Origin: CAVSVP01 sp963731125
Lineage (GTDB): Bacteria > Pseudomonadota > Gammaproteobacteria > Competibacterales > Competibacteraceae
DNA: 64,000 nt
NCBI GenBank assembly: GCA_963731125.1
Contig: CAVSVP010000032.1
Span: forward strand, 172,480-236,479
Direction: 5' to 3'
Below, piece after piece: positions 54,478 through 63,952 of this stretch (its first letter is position 1; each line of letters begins with the position of its first letter). Under the pieces are notes generated by a model. That model was not told the DNA's origin. It made no database searches and saw nothing but the letters and a program-made list of their open reading frames with translations. A program made the translations under genes and the position numbers.

Positions 54478-56106
54478 CTAACGCGCTCCCTTTGCCCCTT
54501 CGAGGGGAGGGTAGTAAGCCACGACCTCATCCGGAACCTCAGGAGGGGTTTCGAAGCTGTGATAAGGCGGAGGCGAGCTCAGGGTCCACTCGAGACCCCT
54601 CGCACCTTCCCATACCTGCGCGGTTGCTTTTTCCCCGCCACGAATTGCCTTAAAGACGATGTAGAGGAACAGTAGCTGAGAGAAGCCGAAGATAAAGGCA
54701 CCGATTGAGGACAGCATATTGAACTCCGTAAACTGCAGCGCATAGTCGGGAATCCGCCGCGGCATACCGGCCAAGCCTAGGAAGTGTTGCGGAAAAAATA
54801 AAATATTCACGCCGATAACGGACAACCAAAAGTGTAGCTTGCCGAGTTTTTCGTCATACATATGGCCCGTCCACTTGGGCAGCCAATAATAGACCGCTGC
54901 CATAATGGAAAACACGGCTCCAGGCACTAGAACATAATGAAAATGCGCCACCACGAAGTAGGTGTCGTGATACTGGAAGTCTGCGGGAGCGATGGCCAGC
55001 ATTAGCCCCGAAAAGCCGCCGATGGTAAACAGGATGACGAAGGCGATGGCGAACAACATAGGTGTTTCGAACGTCATAGCGCCCCGCCACATCGTAGAGA
55101 TCCAGTTAAACACCTTCACTCCGGTAGGTACGGCGATTAACATGGTCGCATACATGAAAAATAGCTCACCCGCCAGCGGCATGCCCACGGTAAACATGTG
55201 GTGCGCCCATACAATAAAGGACAGAAAAGCGATAGAGGCCGTGGCATACACCATGGAGCTATAGCCGAACAAGGGCTTACGGGCGAAGGTCGGAATAATG
55301 GAAGAGACTATTCCAAAGGCCGGTAAGATCATAATATAGACTTCAGGATGTCCAAAAAACCAGAAAATATGCTGGAACATCACCGGGTCGCCACCGCCGC
55401 CGGCGTTAAAAAAAGACGTGCCGAAGTACTTATCGGTGAGCAACATAGTGACTCCACCGGCCAGCACCGGCATCACGGCAATCAACAGATATGCCGTGAT
55501 TAGCCATGTCCAGACAAACAGAGGCATTTTCATCAATGTCATGCCCGGGGCGCGCATGTTGAGAATAGTGGCAATCACATTAATCGCCCCCATGATTGAC
55601 GATGCTCCCAACATATGAATGGAGAGAATCACAAAAGGAAAAGCGGCGCCTGTCTGTAGCACCAGGGGCGGATAGAGAGTCCAGCCAGAAGCCGGCCCGC
55701 CTCCCGGCATAAACAGGGTGGACAACAGCAGCGTAAAGGCAAAGGGCAGAATCCAGAAGCTCCAGTTATTCATGCGCGGCAGCGCCATATCCGGCGCACC
55801 AACCATCATGGGAATCAGCCAGTTTGCCAGACCTACGAAGGCCGGCATCACCGCGCCGAAAACCATAATCAAGGCATGCATGGTCGTCATTTGATTAAAA
55901 AAATAGGGATCGACGATCTGCAGGCCCGGTTGAAACAGTTCGGCACGAATCACTAAGGCCATCGCTCCGCCAATGAAAAACATCAGCAGGGAAAACAGCA
56001 AATAGAGAGTACCGATATCTTTATGATTGGTGGTAAACAGCCACCGCGTAATACCACCAGGTGGCGCCTCGTGATGCTCTTCATGCACGTGAGTTGCTGT
56101 ACTCAT
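54478..56106 (-). CDS. coxA: Cytochrome c oxidase subunit I
   Basis: The catalytic heme-copper subunit, about 540 residues with 12 helices. Ligand-bearing blocks are visible: TTMHALIMVFG, FWFFGHPEVYIMILP (CuB His and the cross-linked Tyr), WAHHMFTVG, and HDTYFVVAHFHYVL (heme a and a3 His). The D- and K-channel residues follow the A1 type (for example ANWLIPMMVGAPDMALPRMN). I used the ATG at 56106; a GTG at 56130 lies right after coxB and is possible. It is preceded by coxB and followed by the small assembly gene. Confidence 0.96.
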   Translation of the reverse strand: MSTATHVHEEHHEAPPGGITRWLFTTNHKDIGTLYLLFSLLMFFIGGAMALVIRAELFQPGLQIVDPYFFNQMTTMHALIMVFGAVMPAFVGLANWLIPMMVGAPDMALPRMNNWSFWILPFAFTLLLSTLFMPGGGPASGWTLYPPLVLQTGAAFPFVILSIHMLGASSIMGAINVIATILNMRAPGMTLMKMPLFVWTWLITAYLLIAVMPVLAGGVTMLLTDKYFGTSFFNAGGGGDPVMFQHIFWFFGHPEVYIMILPAFGIVSSIIPTFARKPLFGYSSMVYATASIAFLSFIVWAHHMFTVGMPLAGELFFMYATMLIAVPTGVKVFNWISTMWRGAMTFETPMLFAIAFVILFTIGGFSGLMLAIAPADFQYHDTYFVVAHFHYVLVPGAVFSIMAAVYYWLPKWTGHMYDEKLGKLHFWLSVIGVNILFFPQHFLGLAGMPRRIPDYALQFTEFNMLSSIGAFIFGFSQLLFLYIVFKAIRGGEKATAQVWEGARGLEWTLSSPPPYHSFETPPEVPDEVVAYYPPLEGAKGAR

Positions 56107-56130
56107 ACCTTTCTTTGTCTCCACAGTCAC

Positions 56131-57258
56131 TTAACGTAGCGCTTCAATCGTTGCCGGCTGCACCAGATCAGCGGTATGGTTGCCCCAGCTATTGCGTTTG
56201 TAAGTCACAACCGCTGCAATTTCCATATCGCTAAGTTGGTCGGCGAAAGCCTGCATGGCGGTACCCGGCCTGCCATGCATCACGACGTCAATGTGTTCTT
56301 CCACCGGCCCCGTCACCACGGCACTCCCCGCTAAAGCCGGAAACACCGGAGGCATTCTCTGGCCGTTGGCTTGGTGACACGTCGCGCAGTTGGTTTGATA
56401 AACCTCTTCGCCCTTGGCCATCAACTCCGCCTTACTCCAGTCGCGTTCCGGGGATTCCGCCTCAGCTGTCTGATCACCTTTCATGTCGGTGACCCACTGC
56501 TGATACTCCTCTTCGGTCTTGGCTACCACAACGATGGGCATAAAGCCGTGGTCCTTACCGCAAAGCTCGGCACACTGCCCGCGATAAACGCCCGGCTCTT
56601 CGATGCGGGTCCAACTTTCATTGATAAAACCGGGAATAGCGTCGCGTTTCCAGCCCAGCGCCGGCACCCACCAGGAGTGAATCACATCCGCGGCTGTCGT
56701 CAAGATGCGAATTTTCTTACCCACCGGTAAGACTAAGGGATTATCTACCTCTAACAGATAATGCTCGCCTTTATCCGCAACATTGGCAATTTGTTCTCGG
56801 GAGGTGGAAAGGTTACTGAAAAGGCTAATGTCTTCATCCAGATAATCATATTGCCACTTCCACTGATAGCCCGTCACTTTAACAGTCAGGTCGGGCGCCG
56901 CCGTGTCTTCCATGGTGATTAACGCTTTAGTCGCCGGAATCGCCATGCCAATCAGGATCAACATGGGAATCACCGTCCAGATAATTTCGACGCGAGTGCT
57001 TTCATGAAACTGGGCCGGCTTGGCACCGAGGGATTTACGATGGTGATAGATCGAATAGAACATCGCGCCAAAAACCAACAGACCAATAGCGACACAGATC
57101 CAGAAAATCAGCATATGCAGGCCATAAACTTCCCTACTTACCGGCGTGACACCCTCGGTCATATTTAATTCCAGGGCGGCGGAAGCGGATAGGCTCCACA
57201 GCAGCAGGCCACTAACCGTTGCCATGTGAAGCAGTCGTGCAAGGCGATTGGCTAACAT
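56131..57258 (-). CDS. coxB: Cytochrome c oxidase subunit II with fused cytochrome c
   Basis: A 375-residue subunit II. A signal sequence and two helices (about residues 47-65 and 93-115) lead to the CuA domain, with CAELCGKDHGFM (CxxxC, His, Met). The C-terminal extension holds CATCHQ (CxxCH) with a later Met, a fused c-type cytochrome, so this is a caa3-type oxidase. The fused heme domain can take electrons directly from a soluble cytochrome such as the cytochrome c4-like protein in this window. It is the first gene of the operon. Confidence 0.95.
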   Translation of the reverse strand: MLANRLARLLHMATVSGLLLWSLSASAALELNMTEGVTPVSREVYGLHMLIFWICVAIGLLVFGAMFYSIYHHRKSLGAKPAQFHESTRVEIIWTVIPMLILIGMAIPATKALITMEDTAAPDLTVKVTGYQWKWQYDYLDEDISLFSNLSTSREQIANVADKGEHYLLEVDNPLVLPVGKKIRILTTAADVIHSWWVPALGWKRDAIPGFINESWTRIEEPGVYRGQCAELCGKDHGFMPIVVVAKTEEEYQQWVTDMKGDQTAEAESPERDWSKAELMAKGEEVYQTNCATCHQANGQRMPPVFPALAGSAVVTGPVEEHIDVVMHGRPGTAMQAFADQLSDMEIAAVVTYKRNSWGNHTADLVQPATIEALR

Positions 57259-57311
57259 GCAGGTCTTTCTCTCCTAAGGTAAAAAAAACGAGCTTTTTAA
57301 TTGATTAGCGA

Positions 57312-57804
57312 TTACCCGGAGAGTGCATGGCGCAGACTCCGGGATAATTCAGTAGCCAGGCGTTGTCGTTCTTCTTCGTGGAGAAACCGCCCAACTTCCA
57401 CGGCTCGACCGTGGGAACGAATCAGCAGTCGGCTAGGATACCATGCCTTGGGACAGCGTTCCAAAACCACGTATGCCCAGCCCCGCCCCAACGATCCATC
57501 GTTGCCTCGGATAGCGTCGACCTTTCTCGATGCGAATCGAGTCGTCGCTGATGGAAATCACCTCGCACTCATAACAACGGCAGGCAACCACATACAGGCC
57601 GGATCCTAAAGCCAGCATTTCCAACCCGGCAAACGGTAGCACCAGCCAGAATCCCAGCACGGTGAGCCCGACAGCGATGCAGCCGGACAATAGCAACAGG
57701 CTAAAGAAAAAAACTAGCGTTCCGCGCCATGACATGGAGCGATTGGGCCGCAGCACGAAACAGTACTGACATTGATTCGCGCTGCACTGAATGTCAACCA
57801 TCAT
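57312..57804 (-). pseudogene. DUF2244 protein with a frameshift
   Basis: The first frame encodes two membrane segments and SISDDSIRIEKGRRYPRQRW, the DUF2244 N-terminal two thirds. At about 57484-57492 (a GGGGCGGGG tract on the coding strand) the frame shifts; the next frame reads RGWAYVVLERCPKAWYPSRL and ends with SLRHALSG at a TAA (57312-57314), which is the normal C-terminus. One extra G explains it. Read without the extra base the protein would be whole, so this may be a sequencing error. It follows the coxB start on the same strand. Confidence 0.8.
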
Positions 57805-57919
57805 AATAGGCTCGAGGTTACTTCCAGCGTCTTCATAAGTATATCGTTATATAGCTTCCCAATAATTGTCAATAACCGATTGCAATAGGTTATCCCACGT
57901 GGCAACCGGTATAGACCCG

Positions 57920-58603
57920 TCATATCAGTGATTCCGAATGCAGACAAGCCGCCAATTGCTTAGGTTGAAACTGGGCAAAAAAAGGAATAACACCAAGACA
58001 AGGCGCTGCTATGCCGGCACACAACGTTTCCAGATTCTCGTCAATACGCTCCATATGGTGATCAACGACATTGGCGATCCAACCAGCCAACGGTAGACCT
58101 GCCGCCACAATTGCTTCGGCGGTCAGAAAGGCGTGGTTGAGACAACCCAGTCGCATGCCGACCACCAGCACGACAGGGAGCTGCAGTACCGCAGCCAGGG
58201 CCGCCACATCACCCTCCTTGCCCAACGGGACCCGCCAGCCCCCCACTCCCTCGACAACCAGGTATTCCGCATGAAAGGCCAAGCCTTCAGCCATACTGCG
58301 AATCTGCGCAAAATGAATCTTAACGCCTGCTTCCTGAGCCGCAAGATGCGGCGCGATGGGCGGCTCAAAAGCATAAGGATTGATGGATTCATAAGGTATC
58401 GACACAGCGGACGCCGACTGCAAGCACAGCGCGTCTTCATTACGCAATCCTTCGGCAGTCCGCTGACAACCGCTGGCAATAGGCTTCATGCCGATAACGC
58501 GGTAACCGCGTTGGCGCAGCGCCAAGATCAAGCCACATCCTACCCATGTCTTGCCGATCCCGGTGTCGGTACCGGTGACAAAAAAACCCTTCAACTGACT
58601 CAT
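57920..58603 (-). CDS. bioD: Dethiobiotin synthetase BioD
   Basis: A 227-residue enzyme that closes the ureido ring of dethiobiotin from diaminopelargonic acid, CO2 and ATP. It starts MSQLKGFFVTGTDTGIGKTW with the P-loop, and has IGMKPIASG and VVEGVGGWRVPL. AGGGGAT is 5 bases before the ATG at 58601-58603; a longer frame overlaps bioC and is not used. It is the last gene of the biotin operon. Confidence 0.95.
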   Translation of the reverse strand: MSQLKGFFVTGTDTGIGKTWVGCGLILALRQRGYRVIGMKPIASGCQRTAEGLRNEDALCLQSASAVSIPYESINPYAFEPPIAPHLAAQEAGVKIHFAQIRSMAEGLAFHAEYLVVEGVGGWRVPLGKEGDVAALAAVLQLPVVLVVGMRLGCLNHAFLTAEAIVAAGLPLAGWIANVVDHHMERIDENLETLCAGIAAPCLGVIPFFAQFQPKQLAACLHSESLI

Positions 58604-58613
58604 CACGGATCCC

Positions 58614-59492
58614 CTAACGTTGCCGCAGTTGCGATACCGGATACACCGCCGTTCCATCATTGCGCCGGCTGGACAACACCGTCTGGGGCATCCAGGCATG
58701 GCCGTAAACCACCTCGTAAGTGGCCGGCAACAGCCCATCGTTCCGGCGGAACTGTTCATAGGCTGCGCGCATGGCCTGCAACCGGCCCTTACCGGTCAGT
58801 CCCCGGGCACGGTCAACGGCGACATAGTGGGCACCCAGCGTCTTTAAATCGCGCATCAGACCAAACACGTCCCGATAGGTTACCGTGATCAGCTCCATAT
58901 CCATCACAGGATCCGCCAAGACGGCGCGCACCAGCGCATCGCCAATATCATGCATATCGATGAACGCATTGACATGCTGATAGCCATCTGCCACCTGCCA
59001 GCTGCGCCGTAATTCAATCAGTGTATCCGGCCCCAGGGTGCTAAACAGCAGCAGTCCGCCAGGCTTAAGCACCCGCCGGAACTCTCGAAATGTCTGGTCT
59101 AAATCACCGCACCATTGTAGCGTCAAATTGGAAAAAAGCAGGTCGCAGCTATTGTCTAACAGCGGCAGGGCCTCAGCGTCGCCACAAATACAGTGCAATT
59201 TACGCAACCAGGGAGCGCGTTTACGGGCGATAGTTAGCATATTCGGCGCAATATCCAGACCCAGCACCTGGGCCTTGCGATATTTTTTCAGCAGGGCCGA
59301 CGTGGTCATTCCCGTACCACAACCCACATCCACAATGATCTCAGGCACCAGACGCACCAACTCCAAACGCTCCATCAACCGCTTGCCGACTTCCTGTTGG
59401 AGAACGGCCGCCTCGTCATAGTGAGTCGCCGCTCGATTGAAAGACTCGCGAACTCGATCTTTATGCAGCTGAAAAGACAGGTCATCACTCAT
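58614..59492 (-). CDS. bioC: Malonyl-ACP O-methyltransferase BioC
   Basis: A 292-residue SAM methyltransferase that starts biotin synthesis by methylating malonyl-ACP. It begins with KDRVRESFNRAATHYDEAA, then IIVDVGCGTGMTTSALL (SAM motif I) and LLFSNLTLQWCGDL, all typical of BioC. It overlaps bioH by 8 bases and ends 10 bases before bioD. Confidence 0.95.
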   Translation of the reverse strand: MSDDLSFQLHKDRVRESFNRAATHYDEAAVLQQEVGKRLMERLELVRLVPEIIVDVGCGTGMTTSALLKKYRKAQVLGLDIAPNMLTIARKRAPWLRKLHCICGDAEALPLLDNSCDLLFSNLTLQWCGDLDQTFREFRRVLKPGGLLLFSTLGPDTLIELRRSWQVADGYQHVNAFIDMHDIGDALVRAVLADPVMDMELITVTYRDVFGLMRDLKTLGAHYVAVDRARGLTGKGRLQAMRAAYEQFRRNDGLLPATYEVVYGHAWMPQTVLSSRRNDGTAVYPVSQLRQR

Positions 59493-60312
59493 CCAAAAAG
59501 TCTCGCAAGCGACCGATGAAATCGGTCAAGTGGGAAAAAAACGGGGCATGGGCGGCTTGTTCAAAGATATGTAATTGGGCATTGGGTAGCAGTTGCTGAG
59601 TGGCGGTCCCGGCGGAAGCCGGCACCAGATTGTCCCGACGTCCCATTAACAATAGCGTTGGACAGCTTATGCCGGTGAGTTCATCACGCAGGTCTTCATT
59701 TTCGAGAATGGCTAGGCCGTCGCGCAGCGCGGCAGTATCCGGATTGCCATGCTGGAAAACGAGAGCCCGCAATATACGCAGTTGCGCCGTTTCGTGCTCG
59801 CTACCATGGACCTCCAGGGCAAGAAAGCGTTTCAGCGTCGCCTTATAATCCCGACTGAGATTTTCGGCAAACGCGTGCAAAATTCGGTAATCCACGCCAT
59901 GGGTCCAAGCGGGACGACGTACGAAACAAGGGGAACTGCTTACCAGAACCAGTTTTGTCACCCGCTCTGGTGCGTCGATGGCCAGACGCTGGGCGATCAA
60001 CCCCCCCAGCGACCAGCCTACCCAGGCGGCCCGCGGCGGAGCGACAGCGGCAACGGCACGGCTCAGGTCCCGAAGGGTGTGGCCTGCCTCCGGAAGGCGG
60101 CTATAGCCATGCCCAGGCAGATCCAGAAAAGTCACCCGGTAATGATCGATTAGAGATTCAATGACATCTTCCCAGATGCCCGAATGCATGCCCCAGCCAT
60201 GCAGGAGAATAAGCTCGGGGCCTTGGCCGAGGCTTTGCACGTAAAGACTTGGGGAGGCATCGTTGTATGCGGTAGGTAATTGCTCTGCCACTGTTCTCTT
60301 TGCATCTCCCAC
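59485..60312 (-). CDS. bioH: Pimeloyl-ACP methyl ester esterase BioH
   Basis: A 275-residue alpha/beta hydrolase that removes the methyl group to give pimeloyl-ACP. It has LILLHGWGMHSGIWEDV, the nucleophile elbow GWSLGG near residue 99, MGRRDNLVP with the acid, and HAPFFSH with the catalytic His. It probably starts at a GTG (60310-60312); there is no clear ribosome-binding site. It overlaps bioC and is separated from bioF by palindromic element copy 4. Confidence 0.94.
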   Translation of the reverse strand: MGDAKRTVAEQLPTAYNDASPSLYVQSLGQGPELILLHGWGMHSGIWEDVIESLIDHYRVTFLDLPGHGYSRLPEAGHTLRDLSRAVAAVAPPRAAWVGWSLGGLIAQRLAIDAPERVTKLVLVSSSPCFVRRPAWTHGVDYRILHAFAENLSRDYKATLKRFLALEVHGSEHETAQLRILRALVFQHGNPDTAALRDGLAILENEDLRDELTGISCPTLLLMGRRDNLVPASAGTATQQLLPNAQLHIFEQAAHAPFFSHLTDFIGRLRDFLDE

Positions 60313-60334
60313 TGATTACAACATCTTACGGTGA

Positions 60335-60442
60335 ATATTGATCTGGAAGCGGTTATCAAGACACGCTGTTAATATATCCCTATAAGCTCGACTTCGGCAT
60401 CCATGCCGCAGACGGTCTTGATAACCGCTTCCAGATCAATAT
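60335..60442. repeat. Palindromic intergenic element, copy 4
   Basis: The outer arms ATATTGATCTGGAAGCGG (from 60335) and TTCCAGATCAATAT (to 60442) pair almost perfectly. The core has TTCGGCATCCATGCCGCA and a TATATCCCTATAAGCTCGA box. It is inserted inside the biotin operon between bioF and bioH and is nearly identical to copy 2. Confidence 0.93.
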
Positions 60443-60446
60443 GGCA

Positions 60447-61613
60447 TCAGCCAGAAGGATTGCTACGCAGCACGCTTTCCAAGGCCGCCAATAAGCGGTC
60501 TACCTGCGCTTCGCTATGGGCCGCCGAAAATGTAATCCGCAAACGGGCAGTGCCCACCGGCACCGTGGGCGGGCGGATGGCGCTGATCAGAATGCCCTGC
60601 TCCCGCAATGCTTCGCTCAGCGTCACAGCGCGGCCCGCGTCGCCCACCAACAACGGCTGAATCGGCGTCTGAGAATTTGCCAACACCAGCCCCAGTTGCC
60701 GGGCCCCTACCCGAAACCGCGCCACCAATCCTCGCAACCGTTCCCGGCGCCACTCCTCACGGCGCGCCAGACGCAGGCTGACACGAGTCGCCGCCGCCAC
60801 GGCCGGTGGTGCCGCCGTGGTAAAAATGTAGGTGCGGGCCTTCTGAATCAGAGTCTCAATTAACGCCTCACTACCGGCGACAAAAGCCCCCGCTGTGCCA
60901 AAGGCTTTGCCCAGTGTGCCCACCACGATGGGCACTTCGGACACTCCCAGGTCGTAATGGTCCACGCTTCCTCTACCCTCGCGACCGATCACTCCGAAAC
61001 CGTGCGCATCGTCCACCATCAGCCACGCTCCCTGATTGCGGGCAATCTTTACCAACGCCGGCAGGGGGGCCAGATCACCATCCATGCTAAAGACGCCATC
61101 CGTCGCCACCACGGCCTCGCCATGCCGATGGCTTGCCATCCGCTGCGCCAGAGCCTGCGCATCGGCATGAGGATAGCGCAGCAAGCGCGCCCCTGAAAGC
61201 AGCCCCCCATCCAATAACGAGGCATGATTTAGGCGATCTTCAAAGACGCTATCACCTCTCCCCAAAAGGGCACCCAATACACCGAGATTGGCCATATAAC
61301 CCGTAGAAAACAGAAGCGCTCTCGGCCGGCCGGTAAACTCCGCCAATTCCTCTTCCAGCGCATGATGTTCATGGCTATGACCATTGACCAGATGAGCCGC
61401 ACCACTGCCCACCCCGTAACGCTCCGCAGCTGCCTGCAGAGCACGGATCAGGGCGGGATGATTCGCTAAACCCAGATAATCGTTACTACAGAAAGCCAGA
61501 TAGGATCGTCCGTTAAGGCGAACTTCAGCGCCCTGTGGCCCCTCCAGCACCCGCCGGAAACGATACAGGTTGTCGTGCTTCAGTTGGCGTAAACCCGCGA
61601 CCAGGGCTTTCAT
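60447..61613 (-). CDS. bioF: 8-amino-7-oxononanoate synthase BioF
   Basis: A 388-residue PLP enzyme that joins pimeloyl-ACP and alanine. It shows LAFCSNDYLGLANHPALIRA near the start, HASLLDGGLLSGA, the substrate block MVDDAHGFGVIG and the PLP lysine in VGTLGKAFGTAGAF (near residue 236). It is 62 bases downstream of bioB in the operon. Confidence 0.96.
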   Translation of the reverse strand: MKALVAGLRQLKHDNLYRFRRVLEGPQGAEVRLNGRSYLAFCSNDYLGLANHPALIRALQAAAERYGVGSGAAHLVNGHSHEHHALEEELAEFTGRPRALLFSTGYMANLGVLGALLGRGDSVFEDRLNHASLLDGGLLSGARLLRYPHADAQALAQRMASHRHGEAVVATDGVFSMDGDLAPLPALVKIARNQGAWLMVDDAHGFGVIGREGRGSVDHYDLGVSEVPIVVGTLGKAFGTAGAFVAGSEALIETLIQKARTYIFTTAAPPAVAAATRVSLRLARREEWRRERLRGLVARFRVGARQLGLVLANSQTPIQPLLVGDAGRAVTLSEALREQGILISAIRPPTVPVGTARLRITFSAAHSEAQVDRLLAALESVLRSNPSG

Positions 61614-61675
61614 TGGGCTTCTTCAGTGCGGAATGGGCGCCGCGGCTGGATCCGTGGCATTACCACATTCCATGG

Positions 61676-62694
61676 TCAACCCGCTGAAAAGCCGGCCGTT
61701 CCACAACCACAAGCCGCTTTCCCCGACGGCTCTCCTGGCTCCGCAGTCTGCACTTCCATCTCTAAGGGTTTAATGCCCAGCCGCTCAAACAAACGGCGGT
61801 CCCGATCGGTCTCGGGATTTTCCGTCGTTAACAGTTTCTCACCATAAAAAATGGAGTTGGCACCGGCAAAGAAACACAGGGCCTGCAGTTCATCGCTCAT
61901 GTCGCTGCGTCCCGCAGATAACCGTACAAAGGACTTGGGCATCATGATCCTGGCTATAGCAATCGTGCGGGCAAATTCCAACCCGTCTAACTTCGCAATG
62001 CCATAAAGCGGCGTTCCCTCGACCTGCACCAGCATATTGATAGGTACGCTTTCAGGGTGTTTGGGGAGATTGGCCAAGGCCAGCAACAGTCCGGCCCGAT
62101 CATGAACGTCTTCACCCATGCCGATAATGCCGCCGGAACAAACGTTAATTTCAGCGGCACGCACATGGGCCAGGGTATCCAAACGTTCCTGATACGTCCG
62201 GGTGGTAATGATCTTGCCGTAAAATTCCGGCGACGTATCCAGATTGTGATTGTAATAGTCCAGGCCAGCTGCCTTCAGACGCGAGGCCTGCCGGGCCGTC
62301 AGCATCCCCAGGGTAACGCAGGTCTCTAGGCCCAACGCCTTTACCCCTTGGACCATGGTAATAACCTGTTCCAAATCGCGGTCTTTCGGATGCCGCCAGG
62401 CAGCGCCCATGCAAAAGCGCGACGCACCACGCTCCTTGGCCAGCCGCGCAGCCGCTATCACCCGCTCTACCGGCAGCAGCGGTTCCCGCTGCAAATCCGT
62501 CTCATAACGGGTACTCTGGGGGCAGTAGGCACAATCTTCAGGACAAGCCCCTGTCTTAATGCTGAGCAAGGTACTAACCTGTACTGCGTTGGGATCAAAT
62601 GCTGTCGGTAAACGCAGTGGGCTTGGTACAATAGATCGTTAAAGGGTAACGTAAAGAGCGCGTTAACCTCAGCAATCGTCCAATCGTGGCGCAA
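61676..62694 (-). pseudogene. bioB: Biotin synthase BioB with a frameshift near its 5' end
   Basis: The downstream frame carries the radical-SAM motif CPEDCAYC (C-x3-C-x2-C) and the whole core of biotin synthase. The normal N-terminus, MRHDWTIAEVNALFTLPFND then YQAHCVYRQH, lies in another frame starting at the ATG 62692-62694. The break is at an A tract on the plus strand (62597-62599): one missing base turns RQHFDPNAVQVS into a shifted reading. As written the protein lacks about 40 residues or begins late. Since biotin genes around it are intact, a sequencing error is likely; a real mutation cannot be excluded. Confidence 0.88.
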
Positions 62695-62718
62695 CCCTGC
62701 AGGCAGCGTGATGATTTT

Positions 62719-63048
62719 TCATTCAGTCGCTCCGTTGTCGGTAATGGGTACATCCACCCATTCGTCTCGGTAAATCCGCCGCAAATCCAGAATAGACCAG
62801 GGTACAATAATGATCGCCGCCAAAATCCAGGCGATGAGATAATAACGCCAGCCACCGCCGGGTATAAAAGTCGCGGCGGCAGTCACCAAGCCGGCCACGC
62901 CATAAAAGCGATAGGCAGCCCGCTGGGTGTAATAACCCACTTTCAGGTTAGGATGATGGCGATTCATGGCATAAACCAGCATGGACGCACCGCACCATAA
63001 AATGATCAGAGGAACGATGACGATAGCGATAATATTGCCGTAGTTCAT
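62719..63048 (-). CDS. Small membrane protein, unknown
   Basis: A 109-residue protein with three or so membrane segments (IIAIVIVPLIILWCGASMLV, YGVAGLVTAAATFI, and LIAWILAAIIIVPWSIL). It is upstream of bioB on the same strand, with a 24-base gap, and could be the first gene of the biotin transcript. I do not recognise the family. Confidence 0.65.
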   Translation of the reverse strand: MNYGNIIAIVIVPLIILWCGASMLVYAMNRHHPNLKVGYYTQRAAYRFYGVAGLVTAAATFIPGGGWRYYLIAWILAAIIIVPWSILDLRRIYRDEWVDVPITDNGATE

Positions 63049-63234
63049 TAAGGTGGCGGCGGTGCGTGCGGAGGAACCATGCGCTATGCGGCTCGTTCTC
63101 GGTTTTCTCAGATTGTTCCGGCATGCTAAGTTTTATCCTGTACCGATAACTATGTTGGCCTCCGCCTATGGCGGATAACCCACTAAGGCCATCTTAGCGT
63201 GATGCTGCGAACTGTCAACTCCAAGGAGTATTGG

Positions 63235-63952
63235 ATGGTTTACCACTGGACAAAAAAATTACAGTCCTGGTTATTGCCTTACACTTGTCTTCTCTGTGGA
63301 GCGCCAGGGGATCAAGACCGGGACCTGTGTCCGGGCTGCCATGCCGCTCTGCCGCTGAATCATTATGCCTGTCAGATCTGCGGTATACCTCTCGGTACGC
63401 GTATCGAGGTATCCTGTGGGCAGTGTCAGCAGCACCCTCCCCCTTTTCAGCGGACCTTCGCTCCGCTACTCTATCAGCCGCCGGTGGATTATTTGATCAA
63501 GGAACTGAAGTTCCATCACCAGCTGACTGTCGCCAGACTCCTGGGCGAATGGCTGGGGGAGATGCTGGAAAGTAGACAAACACCGCTACCCGAGTGCATT
63601 ATTCCCGTGCCCTTACACCCTACTAGGCTGCGCGAACGGGGCTTTAATCAGGCTTTGGAACTTACGCGGCCAATGGCAAGGCGCTATAAAATACCCCTGG
63701 TAACCAACGCCGTACGGCGCATTCGCCATACCACACCGCAAGTTCAGTTGGATATTAAAGCCCGGCGCAGGAATGTGCGGGGAGCGTTTAGCGACTCATC
63801 AACTGGTTCTTTACCGACACGTAGCAATCATCGATGATGTGATTACCACAGGTAATACCATCACCGAGGTAGCACGGGTGTTGTGCAGTGCAGGTGTTGA
63901 GGAAATTGAGGTTTGGGCTTGTGCGCGGACGGCACCAACCGCAATGAGTTAA
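63235..63952 (+). pseudogene. comF: ComF family phosphoribosyltransferase with a frameshift
   Basis: ComF-like: the N-terminal zinc finger CLLCGAPGDQDRDLCPGC and CQICG...CGQCQ, then the PRPP-type fold with IIPVPLHPTRLRERGFNQAL. At about 63790 the frame shifts by one base (one extra base); the next frame reads THQLVLYRHVAIIDDVITTGNT, the PRPP-binding loop, and ends in VWACARTAPTAMS at 63950-63952. ComF helps DNA uptake in competent bacteria. The start at 63235 has AGGAG 6 bases upstream. It is divergent from the biotin operon, a common gammaproteobacterial arrangement. Confidence 0.85.
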
